Assembly: GCA_019454985.1 (NCBI GenBank)
Contig: JACFNF010000001.1
Coordinates: 1-64,000 of the forward strand
Source of the DNA: Bacteroidales bacterium
GTDB lineage: Bacteria; Bacteroidota; Bacteroidia; Bacteroidales; F082
Direction: 5' to 3'
DNA: 64,000 bases
The translations under genes were made by a program, and so were the position numbers. The notes below the pieces were generated by a model. That model did not search any database and was not told the origin of the DNA. It saw nothing but the letters and a program-made list of their open reading frames with translations. Positions 53,806 to 61,923 of the stretch are shown piece by piece. Every line of letters begins with the position of its first letter. Within the stretch, counting starts at the first letter, position 1.

Positions 53806-54477
53806 TTAACTGGATTTTTTTGTCAAATATAAGGAGAGAATTGGATTTTCGTTTCCAATAGGTTCAACAACTGCAAGCTGGCTAAAGAGATAAAACCGTT
53901 TATCGTTCATACACAGGCATTTAAACCTTTTGCGAAGAAGTTGACCTTTTTGAAAGATACGTCCGTCATGCACTTTGAAATAGCTGCCTTCTGTCAGAGT
54001 TTCTATCGTTGTTTTGTGTTCATCAAGCGGTTTATCGTAAGCTTTGAGCAGCCGCTTCAGATGCAGGTCGCTCCCATTAGCCGCTTTTGATATCAACACA
54101 TGATATTTGATGGCTTCTTCGATCTCATCGGGGAAGATGCCACGGTGCAAAAAGGACACCATCAATCGGGCGAAGTTTTGTTTCCACTCTATGCCATGGG
54201 GCTGGTGTTGACGGCCATGCTTTTCGAAAGTGATCAGATGGGCCAGTTCGTGAACCCAGGTAATAAGCATCTCATAGGGATTCAGGTTGTGATTGAGCGA
54301 GATGCGGTGTGGTTTGCCGGCATGTGCCGGCCTGAAATCGCCCAGCTTGCTATTTCGTGCCCGGGTGAAATGCAGTGAAACCTTGTGATCCAGCACACTC
54401 TTGTAAACCTCATCTACAACGGATTCAGGCAGATAGGATTTCAATATTTGTCGGGGATCGCTTTTCATTTCAAACAT
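53806..54477 (-). CDS. SprT-like zinc-metalloprotease-fold protein
   Basis: The 223-aa product has the zinc-binding HExxH of SprT-like domains in MLITWVHELAHLITFEKHG, followed by HGIEWKQNFARLM, the usual third-ligand region. The early ISLNHNLN fits the SprT fold. The C-terminal ~100 residues form a small beta domain (FKVHDGRIFQKGQLLRKRFK) without the zinc-ribbon cysteines of E. coli SprT. The role is unknown; eukaryotic SPRTN repairs DNA-protein crosslinks, but transfer of that role is inference. The ATG overlaps the end of a small lipoprotein ORF by 8 bp. Confidence 0.85.
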   Translation of the reverse strand: MFEMKSDPRQILKSYLPESVVDEVYKSVLDHKVSLHFTRARNSKLGDFRPAHAGKPHRISLNHNLNPYEMLITWVHELAHLITFEKHGRQHQPHGIEWKQNFARLMVSFLHRGIFPDEIEEAIKYHVLISKAANGSDLHLKRLLKAYDKPLDEHKTTIETLTEGSYFKVHDGRIFQKGQLLRKRFKCLCMNDKRFYLFSQLAVVEPIGNENPILSLYLTKKSS

Positions 54478-54667
54478 TGAAAAGACAGGTTGATGGCTTG
54501 GGGCGATTCACCCAACGCGGGCAGTCGCAATCGCGTTGCCGTTTTCGTGCCCGGCCGGGATGGCTCACTCGCGGGCTGCATGAAGCACAGTGCACCACAA
54601 GCAATAAAAAGATCACAACTTGGCTAACTCTTTTTCCAAAAACGTAAGATAGCGGCTGTTTTATCAC
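54470..54667 (-). CDS. Small putative lipoprotein
   Basis: From the GTG at 54667 the product is 65 aa. It has a basic n-region, a hydrophobic stretch VVIFLLLVV and a lipobox-like CASC, then a basic tail with two close cysteines in RDCDCPRWVNR. Small lipoproteins ending in a CxCP-type motif are frequent in Bacteroidota. A TACCTTTG -7 box lies 19 bp upstream. The stop overlaps the SprT-like ATG by 8 bp. No function is known. No ATG start is available, which lowers confidence. Confidence 0.5.
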   Translation of the reverse strand: MIKQPLSYVFGKRVSQVVIFLLLVVHCASCSPRVSHPGRARKRQRDCDCPRWVNRPKPSTCLFNV

Positions 54668-54685
54668 GAGTGCCCGAATTTTTGA

Positions 54686-54693
54686 CAAAGGTA
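54686..54693 (-). promoter_or_regulatory. -7 box before the small lipoprotein/SprT-like genes
   Basis: The minus strand reads TACCTTTG, an exact TAnnTTTG match. It would serve the group lipoprotein, SprT-like, manC, buk and NodB-like. Confidence 0.5.
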
Positions 54694-54888
54694 ACAAGAA
54701 TTTCGCGCCTGCCGGCTGATTATTCAGTGAACATTTTCATCTGCCAAATGGAGTTTTGAACAGATTTTATAAACAAAAAAGTGTCTTTTTCAGTCTGTTT
54801 TGTTGAATCCGACAGATTATTCGCAATCGATATCAGTGGAATACACGGGATTATTGTAATTTTATCGGCTCAACTCATTGCGCAGTCT

Positions 54889-55623
54889 ATGATCAAATTG
54901 CTTGGAGAATATCTCATATTGCTTTATGAGATTTTCAAAAGACCAGATAAAGGGCCGGTTTTCAGGCGGCAGCTTTTGGTTGAATTCATTGGTCTCGGAG
55001 TGGATTCCATTGGTATAGTAGCTATTATTTCAGTTTTTACGGGCGCTATTGTCGCCATCCAAACGGCCACCAATATTGATTCGCCGCTCATCCCGCTGAT
55101 GATGGTGGGTTTCACCACACGGCAGATGATGGTGCTTGAGTTTTCACCCACGATGATCAGTCTTATATTAGCCGGAAAGGTTGGCTCGCGGATAGCTTCT
55201 GAAATTGGAACAATGCGCGTCACCGAACAGATTGATGCCCTTCGGGTGATGGGCGTAAATCCGGCCAACTATCTCATTCTTCCAAAAATCACCGTGAGTA
55301 TGCTGTTCAACCCCGTTCTGATCGTCTTCAGCATTGTGCTCGGTCTTTGGGGTGGCTTGATCGCATGCGTCGTCACCGGATTGGTGGCCACACCCGACTA
55401 TATTGCCGGGCTTCGCGGGTGGTTCGACCCGTTCACCATCACCTATGCCATGATTAAAACAGTGGTTTTTGCCTTTATCATTGCCTCCGTTTCAGGCTTT
55501 CTGGGCTTCACTGTCGAAGGTGGTTCGGTCGAAGTGGGTCGCGCCAGCACCAAAGCCGTGGTGGCAAGCAGTATTTTGATTATCTTTTTCGACCTTATTC
55601 TGACTCAACTGTTGCTCGTATGA
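54889..55623 (+). CDS. mlaE: MlaE-family ABC transporter permease
   Basis: Inner-membrane permease of a lipid-transport (Mla/MCE-type) ABC system. From the ATG at 54889 the product is 244 aa, the normal length; an open frame from 54781 adds residues that do not fit the family. It has five to six hydrophobic segments. GKVGSRIASEIGTMRVTEQI, then IDALRVMGVNPANYLILPK, is the conserved MlaE coupling region. GRASTKAVVASSILIIFFD closes it. Its stop overlaps the ATPase gene's ATG by 4 bp (ATGA). Confidence 0.93.
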   Translation: MIKLLGEYLILLYEIFKRPDKGPVFRRQLLVEFIGLGVDSIGIVAIISVFTGAIVAIQTATNIDSPLIPLMMVGFTTRQMMVLEFSPTMISLILAGKVGSRIASEIGTMRVTEQIDALRVMGVNPANYLILPKITVSMLFNPVLIVFSIVLGLWGGLIACVVTGLVATPDYIAGLRGWFDPFTITYAMIKTVVFAFIIASVSGFLGFTVEGGSVEVGRASTKAVVASSILIIFFDLILTQLLLV

Positions 55624-56366
55624 TACTCGTCGAGAATATCTGTAAAACGTTTGGCGAAAATCAGGTGCTCGAAAATGTGAGTACGCGTTTCGAAAAAGGT
55701 AAAACCAATCTCATCATCGGACAGAGTGGATCGGGTAAAACAGTGTTGATGAAATGCTGTATCGGCCTCATCGAACCCAACCAGGGGGTCATCAGCTTCG
55801 ACAACCGTCCGTTTTCATCAGTATCCGAACGTTCAAAACGGAGTATCCGCAAGGAAATGGGTGTGCTTTTTCAGGGTGGCGCACTCTTCGACTCGATGAA
55901 TGTGGAACAAAACGTGATGTTTCCGCTCAATATGTTTACCGAGATGTCACTCGACGAAAAACTCGACCGGGTGAACTTTTGCCTTAAAAGGGTAAATCTC
56001 ATCAATGTAAACCATCTTTATCCTTCCGAAATCAGCGGCGGGATGATGAAACGTGTTGCCATTGCACGTGCCATTTCCAACAGCCCGAAATATCTGTTTT
56101 GCGATGAGCCAAACTCGGGCCTCGACCCCAAAACAGCCGAGGTGATTGACCAACTCATCAGCGAAATCACCGAAGAATACAATATAACAACCGTGGTAAA
56201 TACACACGACATGAACTCGGTGCTACAAATCGGGCAAAGCATCAACTTTTTATATAAAGGTAAGTTATGGTGGACAGGCGACAAGCACTCTATCCTAAAC
56301 ACCGACAATCAGGAGCTGAAAGATTTTGTGTTTTCAACTGAACTCACCCGACGTTTACGAAAATAG
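55620..56366 (+). CDS. mlaF: MlaF-like ABC transporter ATP-binding protein
   Basis: ATPase of the lipid ABC transporter, 248 aa. It has Walker A in IIGQSGSGKTVLMKCCIG and the ABC signature in SEISGGMMKRVAIARAISN. Walker B and D loop are in YLFCDEPNSGLDPKTAEVID, and the switch His is in VVNTHDMNSVL. The MlaF-type GGMMKR form of the signature is visible. The substrate-binding MCE protein (MlaD) is not encoded next to it, so it must lie elsewhere if the system is complete. Confidence 0.93.
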   Translation: MILVENICKTFGENQVLENVSTRFEKGKTNLIIGQSGSGKTVLMKCCIGLIEPNQGVISFDNRPFSSVSERSKRSIRKEMGVLFQGGALFDSMNVEQNVMFPLNMFTEMSLDEKLDRVNFCLKRVNLINVNHLYPSEISGGMMKRVAIARAISNSPKYLFCDEPNSGLDPKTAEVIDQLISEITEEYNITTVVNTHDMNSVLQIGQSINFLYKGKLWWTGDKHSILNTDNQELKDFVFSTELTRRLRK

Positions 56367-56373
56367 ATGCAAC

Positions 56374-56919
56374 ATGAACACCGTTGATATCATTCTGGTT
56401 ATCCTGCTCGCTTTAAGTGTGATCTCAGGTTTTCGAAATGGACTGATCAAAGAGCTGGCTTCATTGGCCGGTTTAATTCTTGGCATTTATGCCGCCATTC
56501 ATTTTTCGGATGTGACAGCCGATTTTATCGGTGAATTTTTCAAAATCACTGGAAAATATCAATACATCATTGCCTTCATAATCACCCTGATCGTGGTGGT
56601 AGTGATTATTGCCGCAATTGCCAAAATCGTTGATCGTTTCCTCAAAGCCCTCATGCTCTCCTTCCTGAATCGTCTGGCCGGAGCCGTTTTCGGATTTTTC
56701 AAAGGAATGTTGGCTATCAGTCTGTTCATTATGCTGCTCAGTTTCCTGAAAATTGAAGACCGCCTCATCAGCCCAAATCGGCAGGAGGGATCGCGTTTTT
56801 ATGGAGATGTCAAAGGCGTTGCCCCCTGGGTTTTTCGCTTTTTCGACCTCGACCAGAAAATCGAAAACCTCAAAAAATGGGGAGAAGACGAAACAAAAGA
56901 CAACAACTCAAAGATCTGA
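56374..56919 (+). CDS. CvpA-family membrane protein
   Basis: The product is 181 aa from the ATG at 56374, 7 bp after the ATPase gene. It has four hydrophobic segments. The N-terminal VDIILVILLALSVISGFRNG, followed by LIKELASLAGLILGIYAA, is the CvpA pattern, as is FLNRLAGAVFGFFKGMLAIS. CvpA is needed for colicin V production in E. coli, but its general role is unclear. Position after mlaEF suggests co-transcription, not a proven shared function. Confidence 0.88.
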   Translation: MNTVDIILVILLALSVISGFRNGLIKELASLAGLILGIYAAIHFSDVTADFIGEFFKITGKYQYIIAFIITLIVVVVIIAAIAKIVDRFLKALMLSFLNRLAGAVFGFFKGMLAISLFIMLLSFLKIEDRLISPNRQEGSRFYGDVKGVAPWVFRFFDLDQKIENLKKWGEDETKDNNSKI

Positions 56920-56943
56920 TCTACTCGGGTAAAACGATATTGC

Positions 56944-57741
56944 TTATAATCCCAGCGCCATGCTGACCAATTCTGCAATGTCGTAGTTTTTCACACGTTC
57001 TTCGCTGTTTTTGTATTTGATGCCATCGGTCATCATCACCATACAAAACGGGCAGGCAGTGGCAATGATATCGGCGCCGGTGGCCAATGCCTCCTCGGTA
57101 CGCTCGATAAAGATTTCCTTATTCCCTTTTTCAGCTTCTTTGAACATTTGTCCGCCACCAGCGCCGCAACAGAGCGCAAAACTTTTATTGCGCGGCATCT
57201 CCACCTTTGACGATTTGATGGAGTTGAGCACTGTGCGTGGAGCTTCGTAAATATTGTTGGCGCGGCCCAAATAGCAAGGATCGTGGAAAACGATGGTGTT
57301 GTTGCTAAAAATATCTGAGTCTATTTTGATACCTCTCTGTGCCAATATCATCTGCAGAAACGAGCTATGATGCCACACTTCATATTTCCCGCCTAAATCG
57401 GGATATTCGTTTTTCAAGGTATTGAAGTCGTGCGGGCAGCAGGTCACAATCTTTTTTACTCCGTACATTTCAAAGATTTGAATATTTGTCAGAGCTTGCA
57501 TCTGAAACAGCATTTCGTTTCCGGCCCGGCGAGCCACATCGCCACTATCCGATTCTTCGGATCCCAACACAGCATAATCCACGCCGAGAAATGTCAGGAT
57601 TTTCGCAAACTCGCGGGTTACTTTTTTGTAGCGATCATCGAAAGCGCCTGCCGAGCCCACCCAGAAGAGCCACTCGGGTTGTTTTCCCTGGGCCGCCAGA
57701 TCGGCCATGACGGGTACCTGAATTTTTATCTTGTTTTCCAT
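56944..57741 (-). CDS. (Fe-S)-binding protein with two CCG domains
   Basis: Heterodisulfide-reductase subunit B/D-like protein, 265 aa from the ATG at 57741. It has two cysteine-rich CCG domains: VTCCPHDFNTLKNEYPDLGG in the first, and HDPCYLGRANNIYEAPR with ALCCGAGGGQMF and ATACPFC in the second. Such domains bind a non-cubane [4Fe-4S] cluster at a catalytic site. It lies 11 bp downstream of the membrane iron-sulfur gene, and together they contain all parts of the single-chain ETF:menaquinone oxidoreductase. A longer start at 57789 overlaps the upstream gene and is rejected. Confidence 0.88.
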   Translation of the reverse strand: MENKIKIQVPVMADLAAQGKQPEWLFWVGSAGAFDDRYKKVTREFAKILTFLGVDYAVLGSEESDSGDVARRAGNEMLFQMQALTNIQIFEMYGVKKIVTCCPHDFNTLKNEYPDLGGKYEVWHHSSFLQMILAQRGIKIDSDIFSNNTIVFHDPCYLGRANNIYEAPRTVLNSIKSSKVEMPRNKSFALCCGAGGGQMFKEAEKGNKEIFIERTEEALATGADIIATACPFCMVMMTDGIKYKNSEERVKNYDIAELVSMALGL

Positions 57742-57752
57742 GTTTTCGAAAG

Positions 57753-59066
57753 TTAATGTGTTTCGTTCATATAAAGTTCTTCGGCCCATTTCATACGGTC
57801 GTGAGGCGAGAACTGCCAGGGTGCTCCATTGTTTTCGATATTGGCAAACACGGTATTGAGGCCGGCTGGGGCTGCCGATTTCTCAAGCACCAGATAGCGA
57901 CGCATATCCAAAATCAACGAAGGCTGATGGATGTTTACCGGGCACTCCTGTGCACAAGCATTACACATGGTACATGCCCACAACTCTTCTTCGGTGATAT
58001 AGCTGCCATTGAGCGATTTACCATCCGAAAAATCCACTCCTTTTTTTATCATACCCGGGCCTTTTTCTTTCATTCGTGCGCGGGTATCCATCATAATCTT
58101 ACGCGGCGAGAGCAGCTTTCCGGTGATGTTAGCCGGACAAACAGAGGTGCAACGACCACATTCTGTGCAAGATAACGCATTCATGTAGTTCACCCAGTGA
58201 ATATCCTCAACATCTGCAACACCAAATCGCGACGGAGGTGCGGCATCACCATCAAAAACAGCCTGGGGATCAAGCATCAGCTTCACCTCACGGGTAATAG
58301 AATCCATATTTTCAACATAGCCCAACGGACTCACCCGGCTCACAAACACATTGGGAACCGACATGAACACATGGAAATGTTTGGAATAGGGCAACACGTT
58401 GGCAAAAGCAAATATGAGCAGAATATGGAACCACCAGTTGAACTCGTGCCAAAAATGAATGCTGGCGGGGCTCATGCCTTCAAACAGTCCGTAAAGCAAT
58501 CGGCTGACAGGGAAAACGCCTTCTGGCTTATTTCCGCTAAAGGCACATTCGAGCAAATAAAAAGTGTTCATCCCCAAAAGGCTGACCATTAACAAGAGAA
58601 TGAATGTCAAGGCTAAGTTGGCATCGGCTTTTGAAACCGGCTTCATCTCGGTTCCATAAAACCGGTTGATATGCATAAAAAGCCTACGGAATAAAAATAT
58701 CACGATGGCAACCAAAATGATGGCAGCAAAAATATCGCCCGTTGCCATTAGGAAATCATAAACCGGGCCCAACACTGATAGCGCGCGTTCGCTACCTGCC
58801 AGACCATCAATCACCATCTCGATACTGCCAAACAAAATGACAAGGAAACCCCAGAAAACCAAGGCATGAAGCAGACCCATAAGCGGAAACCGGAAAATTT
58901 TCGACTGCCCTATGGCCACTTTTAGGGTCATGCGAATGCGCTCGGGAATCTGTTTTAAAGGCAGCTTTTTGGTAAAAGAAAAATACTTGAAGATGTTGCG
59001 CATTGTCCAGGCAAACACCGCCAAAGTGATCACCAATGCAAAGGCAAAAAGAATTTGCTTTAACAT
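57753..59066 (-). CDS. Membrane-bound 4Fe-4S protein with NarI-like heme b domain
   Basis: The 437-aa product has five to six hydrophobic segments in its first ~250 residues, with histidines in GLLHALVFWGF and FWHEFNWWFHILLIF that could ligate heme b as in NarI/HdrE. It then has two CxxCxxCxxxCP ferredoxin motifs, SCTECGRCTSVCPANI and ACTMCNACAQECPVNI. It would pass electrons between quinone and its CCG-domain partner encoded next. In acyl-CoA-oxidising bacteria the fused version (EMO) takes electrons from ETF to menaquinone; that role here is inference. A TAATATTG box lies about 30 bp upstream. Confidence 0.85.
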   Translation of the reverse strand: MLKQILFAFALVITLAVFAWTMRNIFKYFSFTKKLPLKQIPERIRMTLKVAIGQSKIFRFPLMGLLHALVFWGFLVILFGSIEMVIDGLAGSERALSVLGPVYDFLMATGDIFAAIILVAIVIFLFRRLFMHINRFYGTEMKPVSKADANLALTFILLLMVSLLGMNTFYLLECAFSGNKPEGVFPVSRLLYGLFEGMSPASIHFWHEFNWWFHILLIFAFANVLPYSKHFHVFMSVPNVFVSRVSPLGYVENMDSITREVKLMLDPQAVFDGDAAPPSRFGVADVEDIHWVNYMNALSCTECGRCTSVCPANITGKLLSPRKIMMDTRARMKEKGPGMIKKGVDFSDGKSLNGSYITEEELWACTMCNACAQECPVNIHQPSLILDMRRYLVLEKSAAPAGLNTVFANIENNGAPWQFSPHDRMKWAEELYMNETH

Positions 59067-59290
59067 AAGCTATGAGTTTGTGGTTCGATGACTGCAATAT
59101 TACAACTTTTTTACCCTGTAGGCTCAATGGGTCTGTCTTCCCAATGCCTTTGAAGCAGGTTTTAAGAGTGATGCTGCGGTTTAATCAACCTTCCAACAGG
59201 TTGATAATGTAGCGTTTATCAAGTTAAATAGGCATAATTTAGTCCTTTTCCAAATTAGCGGCCTTGTTATATAACGGAACCGGTTAGCAC
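59067..59290. other. Intergenic stretch
   Basis: About 220 bp between the membrane iron-sulfur gene and the terminator of the IPFDT gene. Apart from a weak TAATATTG box (minus strand, 59095-59102) nothing is recognised. Confidence 0.4.
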
Positions 59291-59319
59291 AAAAAAAGGC
59301 CGGGAAAACCCGGCCCTTT
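59291..59319 (-). terminator. Rho-independent terminator of the IPFDT-repeat gene
   Basis: GGCCGGG at 59298-59304 pairs with CCCGGCC at 59309-59315 around a 4-nt loop. On the minus strand the hairpin is followed by seven T. It lies 43 bp past the stop of the minus-strand gene at 59362. Confidence 0.85.
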
Positions 59320-59361
59320 CTAACCAACACAAAACATATTAACTATGAGAAATTTCTTTGG

Positions 59362-59715
59362 TCATGGTTTCACAATTGAATCAAAAATTGCTTTCGTATC
59401 GAAGGGTATATCTATGATTTCAGACTCTTCTGTCATTTTAGGCAGATTTTCGTCCATTTTTATCACATTCAGCTTTTCAACGACTTTCTCCGTATCGAAC
59501 GGAATATCATTGATATAGGCTTCATCGGCCACTTTGAAAGAATATTCAGCCGCCCGTTCTGGATCGGTAAAGGGATTCTGGAAAGTGTTTCGTTGTGTGT
59601 GGTGTTTTTCGGTTTGGTGGTCTTCGTGGCGGATAAATGTCATTGCTCCGGCCTGCAACCCAAAAGAAGCAACCAGAAAAAAGAACATAACCATCAGTGT
59701 TTTTAAGGTATTCAT
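59362..59715 (-). CDS. Small exported protein with IPFDT repeats
   Basis: The 117-aa product has a signal peptide (MVMFFFLVASFGLQAGA). Its mature part holds two copies of a short motif 32 residues apart: AYINDIPFDTEKV, with IPFDT at 71-75, and EIIDIPFDTKAIF, with IPFDT at 103-107. An NPF is at 47-49. Small secreted proteins with repeated (D/N)DIPF(N/D)T motifs recur in Bacteroidota, but I know of no established function. It has its own strong terminator and no co-transcribed neighbour. Confidence 0.75.
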   Translation of the reverse strand: MNTLKTLMVMFFFLVASFGLQAGAMTFIRHEDHQTEKHHTQRNTFQNPFTDPERAAEYSFKVADEAYINDIPFDTEKVVEKLNVIKMDENLPKMTEESEIIDIPFDTKAIFDSIVKP

Positions 59716-60016
59716 AAGACTAAATATTTACAAAATTGTTTGTACACTTAACGAAAACAAACATCATGCCAGTTTAAAAAACGACGTCTTAAAAAACCTA
59801 AATTTCTTTAGGAGTCTCCAAAAATTAGTCTTGAATTGAAAGTTTATGGAAGTGTCTAACACTCTGTGTAAGCACAAACTCTGAGGGTTAAATCCCTGAG
59901 CTTTAATCCTCAGAGCCTAATAATTTTTTAATTCAATAACCACTAACAGTCCATTAAAACAAACTGAGCCCGCCGTTGTTTCGGGTGAATGACCAAAAAG
60001 TAAAGCTATTTGTCTG
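59716..60016. other. Intergenic stretch between the IPFDT gene and glmS
   Basis: AT-rich, about 300 bp, with no gene. It holds the long hairpin at 59879-59915, and the region upstream of the IPFDT gene has a weak TTTG...CAATTTTG promoter-like pair on the minus strand. Confidence 0.4.
59879..59915 (-). terminator. Long hairpin downstream of glmS
   Basis: A 14-bp stem pairs 59879-59892 with 59902-59915 (one G-T wobble), with a 9-nt loop. It lies about 100 bp past the glmS stop. On the minus strand it is followed only by TTTGTG, while on the plus strand ATAATTTTTTAA follows, so its job as a glmS terminator is likely but not certain. Confidence 0.45.
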
Positions 60017-61855
60017 TTATTCCACAGTTACCGATTTGGCTAAGTTTCGCGGCTGATCCACGTTACACCCGCGCATCACTGCAATATGATAGGCAAGTTT
60101 TTGAAGGGGAATAGTGGCTAAAAGGGGTGCAAAAATTTCTTCCGTTTCCGGAATTTCAATCACATAATCGGCCAGGCGTTTCACTTCCACATCGCCCTCG
60201 GTAACAATTGCAATGATTTGTCCTTTTCTGGCTTTCACTTCCTGGATATTGCTGATCACCTTATCGTATATTCCTTTGTTGGTAGCCACAAATACCACGG
60301 GCATATTGGCATCAATCAGGGCAATAGGGCCGTGTTTCATCTCGGCTGCCGGATAACCTTCGGCATGGATGTATGAAATTTCTTTCAGTTTGAGTGCGCC
60401 TTCTAAGGCAACCGGAAACAAATAGCCTCTTCCCAGATAGAGGAAATTGCGGACGTCTTTGAATTTTTCGGCAATTTCAATCACTTTTCGGCTCACTTTC
60501 AGAGTTTGTTCCACTTTTTCAGGAATCATGTTCATTTCGATAAGCAGTTCCATGAAACGGGATCGGCCTATGGTGCCGCGCATCTGGGCCAGGCGCAAAG
60601 CCATCAGGGTGAGCACGGTAACTTGTGCAGTAAAGGCCTTTGTAGAAGCTACGCCAATTTCGGGTCCGGCATGGGTATAGGAACCGGCATGTGTAGCCCG
60701 GGCAATAGATGAGCCAACCACATTGCAGATACCAAGTATAGTTGCCCCTTTTGATTTGGCCAATTCGATGGCTGCCAGCGTATCGGCTGTTTCGCCTGAC
60801 TGTGAAATGGCGATCACCACATCGCGCTCGTAGATGACAGGATTGCGGTAACGAAATTCGGAGGCGTATTCCACCTCAACAGGTAAACGCGCAAGGTCTT
60901 CAAAAAGATATTCGCCAACTAATCCGGCATGCCACGAGGTGCCGCAAGCCACAATGAGAATACGGTTAGCATTCAACAGTTTCTGCTCGAAATCAACAAT
61001 ACCTCCCAGGGTAACCAGGCCCTGTTCAACCTGAATGCGGCCACGCATACTGTCACGAATAGAGTTGGGTTGCTCATAGATTTCTTTCAGCATGAAATGC
61101 TCAAAACCGCCCTTCTCCAAAGCATTCAGGTTCATTTCTAGTTTCTGAATGTAAGGCGTTTTTTCCTGATTTCGAATCGTCTTAATTTTCAAGTCTTTGT
61201 TTCGACGAATGAGGGCTATTTCCTCGTCGTCGAGATACACCACGTTTTTGGTATAGCCGATAATGGGTGTGGCATCGGATGCCACAAAATAATCATCCTT
61301 ACCAATTCCAATTACCAAAGGGCTCCCCTTGCGGGCGGCTATAAGGGCATCGGGATCATTTTTCGACAATACGACAATGGCATAAGCTCCGGTAACCTGG
61401 TTCAGCGCAATACGCACCGCTTCAAACAACGTACATTCTTCATTCTTTCGGATATCTTCAATCAGATTGGTCAGTACTTCGGTATCGGTACTCGATTGAA
61501 ATTCGTATCCACGGTTTTGTAACTCTTTTTTTAGCGAAGCATAATTTTCGATAATACCGTTGTGGATGAGGGCAATCTCTTTCGACTGTGAATAATGTGG
61601 ATGGGCGTTCACCTGATTGGGCTCGCCATGTGTAGCCCACCGGGTATGGGCTATACCAATGGTTCCGCTTAGCCGGGCTTCTTTCACGTGCTCCTCGAGG
61701 TCGGCAACCTTTCCTTTGGTTTTGTAAACAGCAAGTTCGGAATTGAGCAAGGCGATTCCTGCGCTGTCGTAGCCACGGTATTCTAGGCGCTTCAAACCAT
61801 CAATGAGAATAGGATAAGCTTCTTTCTGACCAATATAGGCAACAATTCCACACAT
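60017..61855 (-). CDS. glmS: Glutamine--fructose-6-phosphate aminotransferase
   Basis: Makes glucosamine 6-phosphate from fructose 6-phosphate and glutamine, the first step toward UDP-GlcNAc for peptidoglycan and lipid A. The 612-aa product has the glutaminase domain with nucleophile Cys2 in MCGIVAYIGQ, then RLEYRGYDSAGIAL and THGEPNQVNAHPH. Two SIS sugar-isomerase domains follow (CGTSWHAGLVGEYLFEDLAR, AISQSGETADTLAAIELAK, AEMKHGPIALID). It ends with QPRNLAKSVTVE, the family C terminus. No glmS ribozyme is seen in the short leader. Confidence 0.97.
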   Translation of the reverse strand: MCGIVAYIGQKEAYPILIDGLKRLEYRGYDSAGIALLNSELAVYKTKGKVADLEEHVKEARLSGTIGIAHTRWATHGEPNQVNAHPHYSQSKEIALIHNGIIENYASLKKELQNRGYEFQSSTDTEVLTNLIEDIRKNEECTLFEAVRIALNQVTGAYAIVVLSKNDPDALIAARKGSPLVIGIGKDDYFVASDATPIIGYTKNVVYLDDEEIALIRRNKDLKIKTIRNQEKTPYIQKLEMNLNALEKGGFEHFMLKEIYEQPNSIRDSMRGRIQVEQGLVTLGGIVDFEQKLLNANRILIVACGTSWHAGLVGEYLFEDLARLPVEVEYASEFRYRNPVIYERDVVIAISQSGETADTLAAIELAKSKGATILGICNVVGSSIARATHAGSYTHAGPEIGVASTKAFTAQVTVLTLMALRLAQMRGTIGRSRFMELLIEMNMIPEKVEQTLKVSRKVIEIAEKFKDVRNFLYLGRGYLFPVALEGALKLKEISYIHAEGYPAAEMKHGPIALIDANMPVVFVATNKGIYDKVISNIQEVKARKGQIIAIVTEGDVEVKRLADYVIEIPETEEIFAPLLATIPLQKLAYHIAVMRGCNVDQPRNLAKSVTVE

Positions 61856-61898
61856 GGTTTTTGTTTTGTTTGGTTAAATCTTCTATCGGTTGTAATTA

Positions 61899-61923
61899 TT
61901 CGCTTTTTAAAAAGGCGAAAGTA
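61899..61923 (-). promoter_or_regulatory. glmS -7 box overlapping an inverted repeat
   Basis: On the minus strand TACTTTCG (61923-61916) resembles TAnnTTTG. It runs into TTCGCC-TTTTT-AAAAA-GCGAA (61919-61899), an inverted repeat with one extra C, which would cover the transcription start. This could be an operator or an mRNA 5' hairpin. Confidence 0.4.

Noticed and set aside
54480-54620. GC-rich stretch as possible structured RNA
   Set aside because: It is better explained as the coding part of the small lipoprotein frame; no long stem was found.
59534-59839. Plus-strand open frame over the IPFDT gene
   Set aside because: Antisense to a gene with signal peptide, repeats and its own terminator; translation lacks features.
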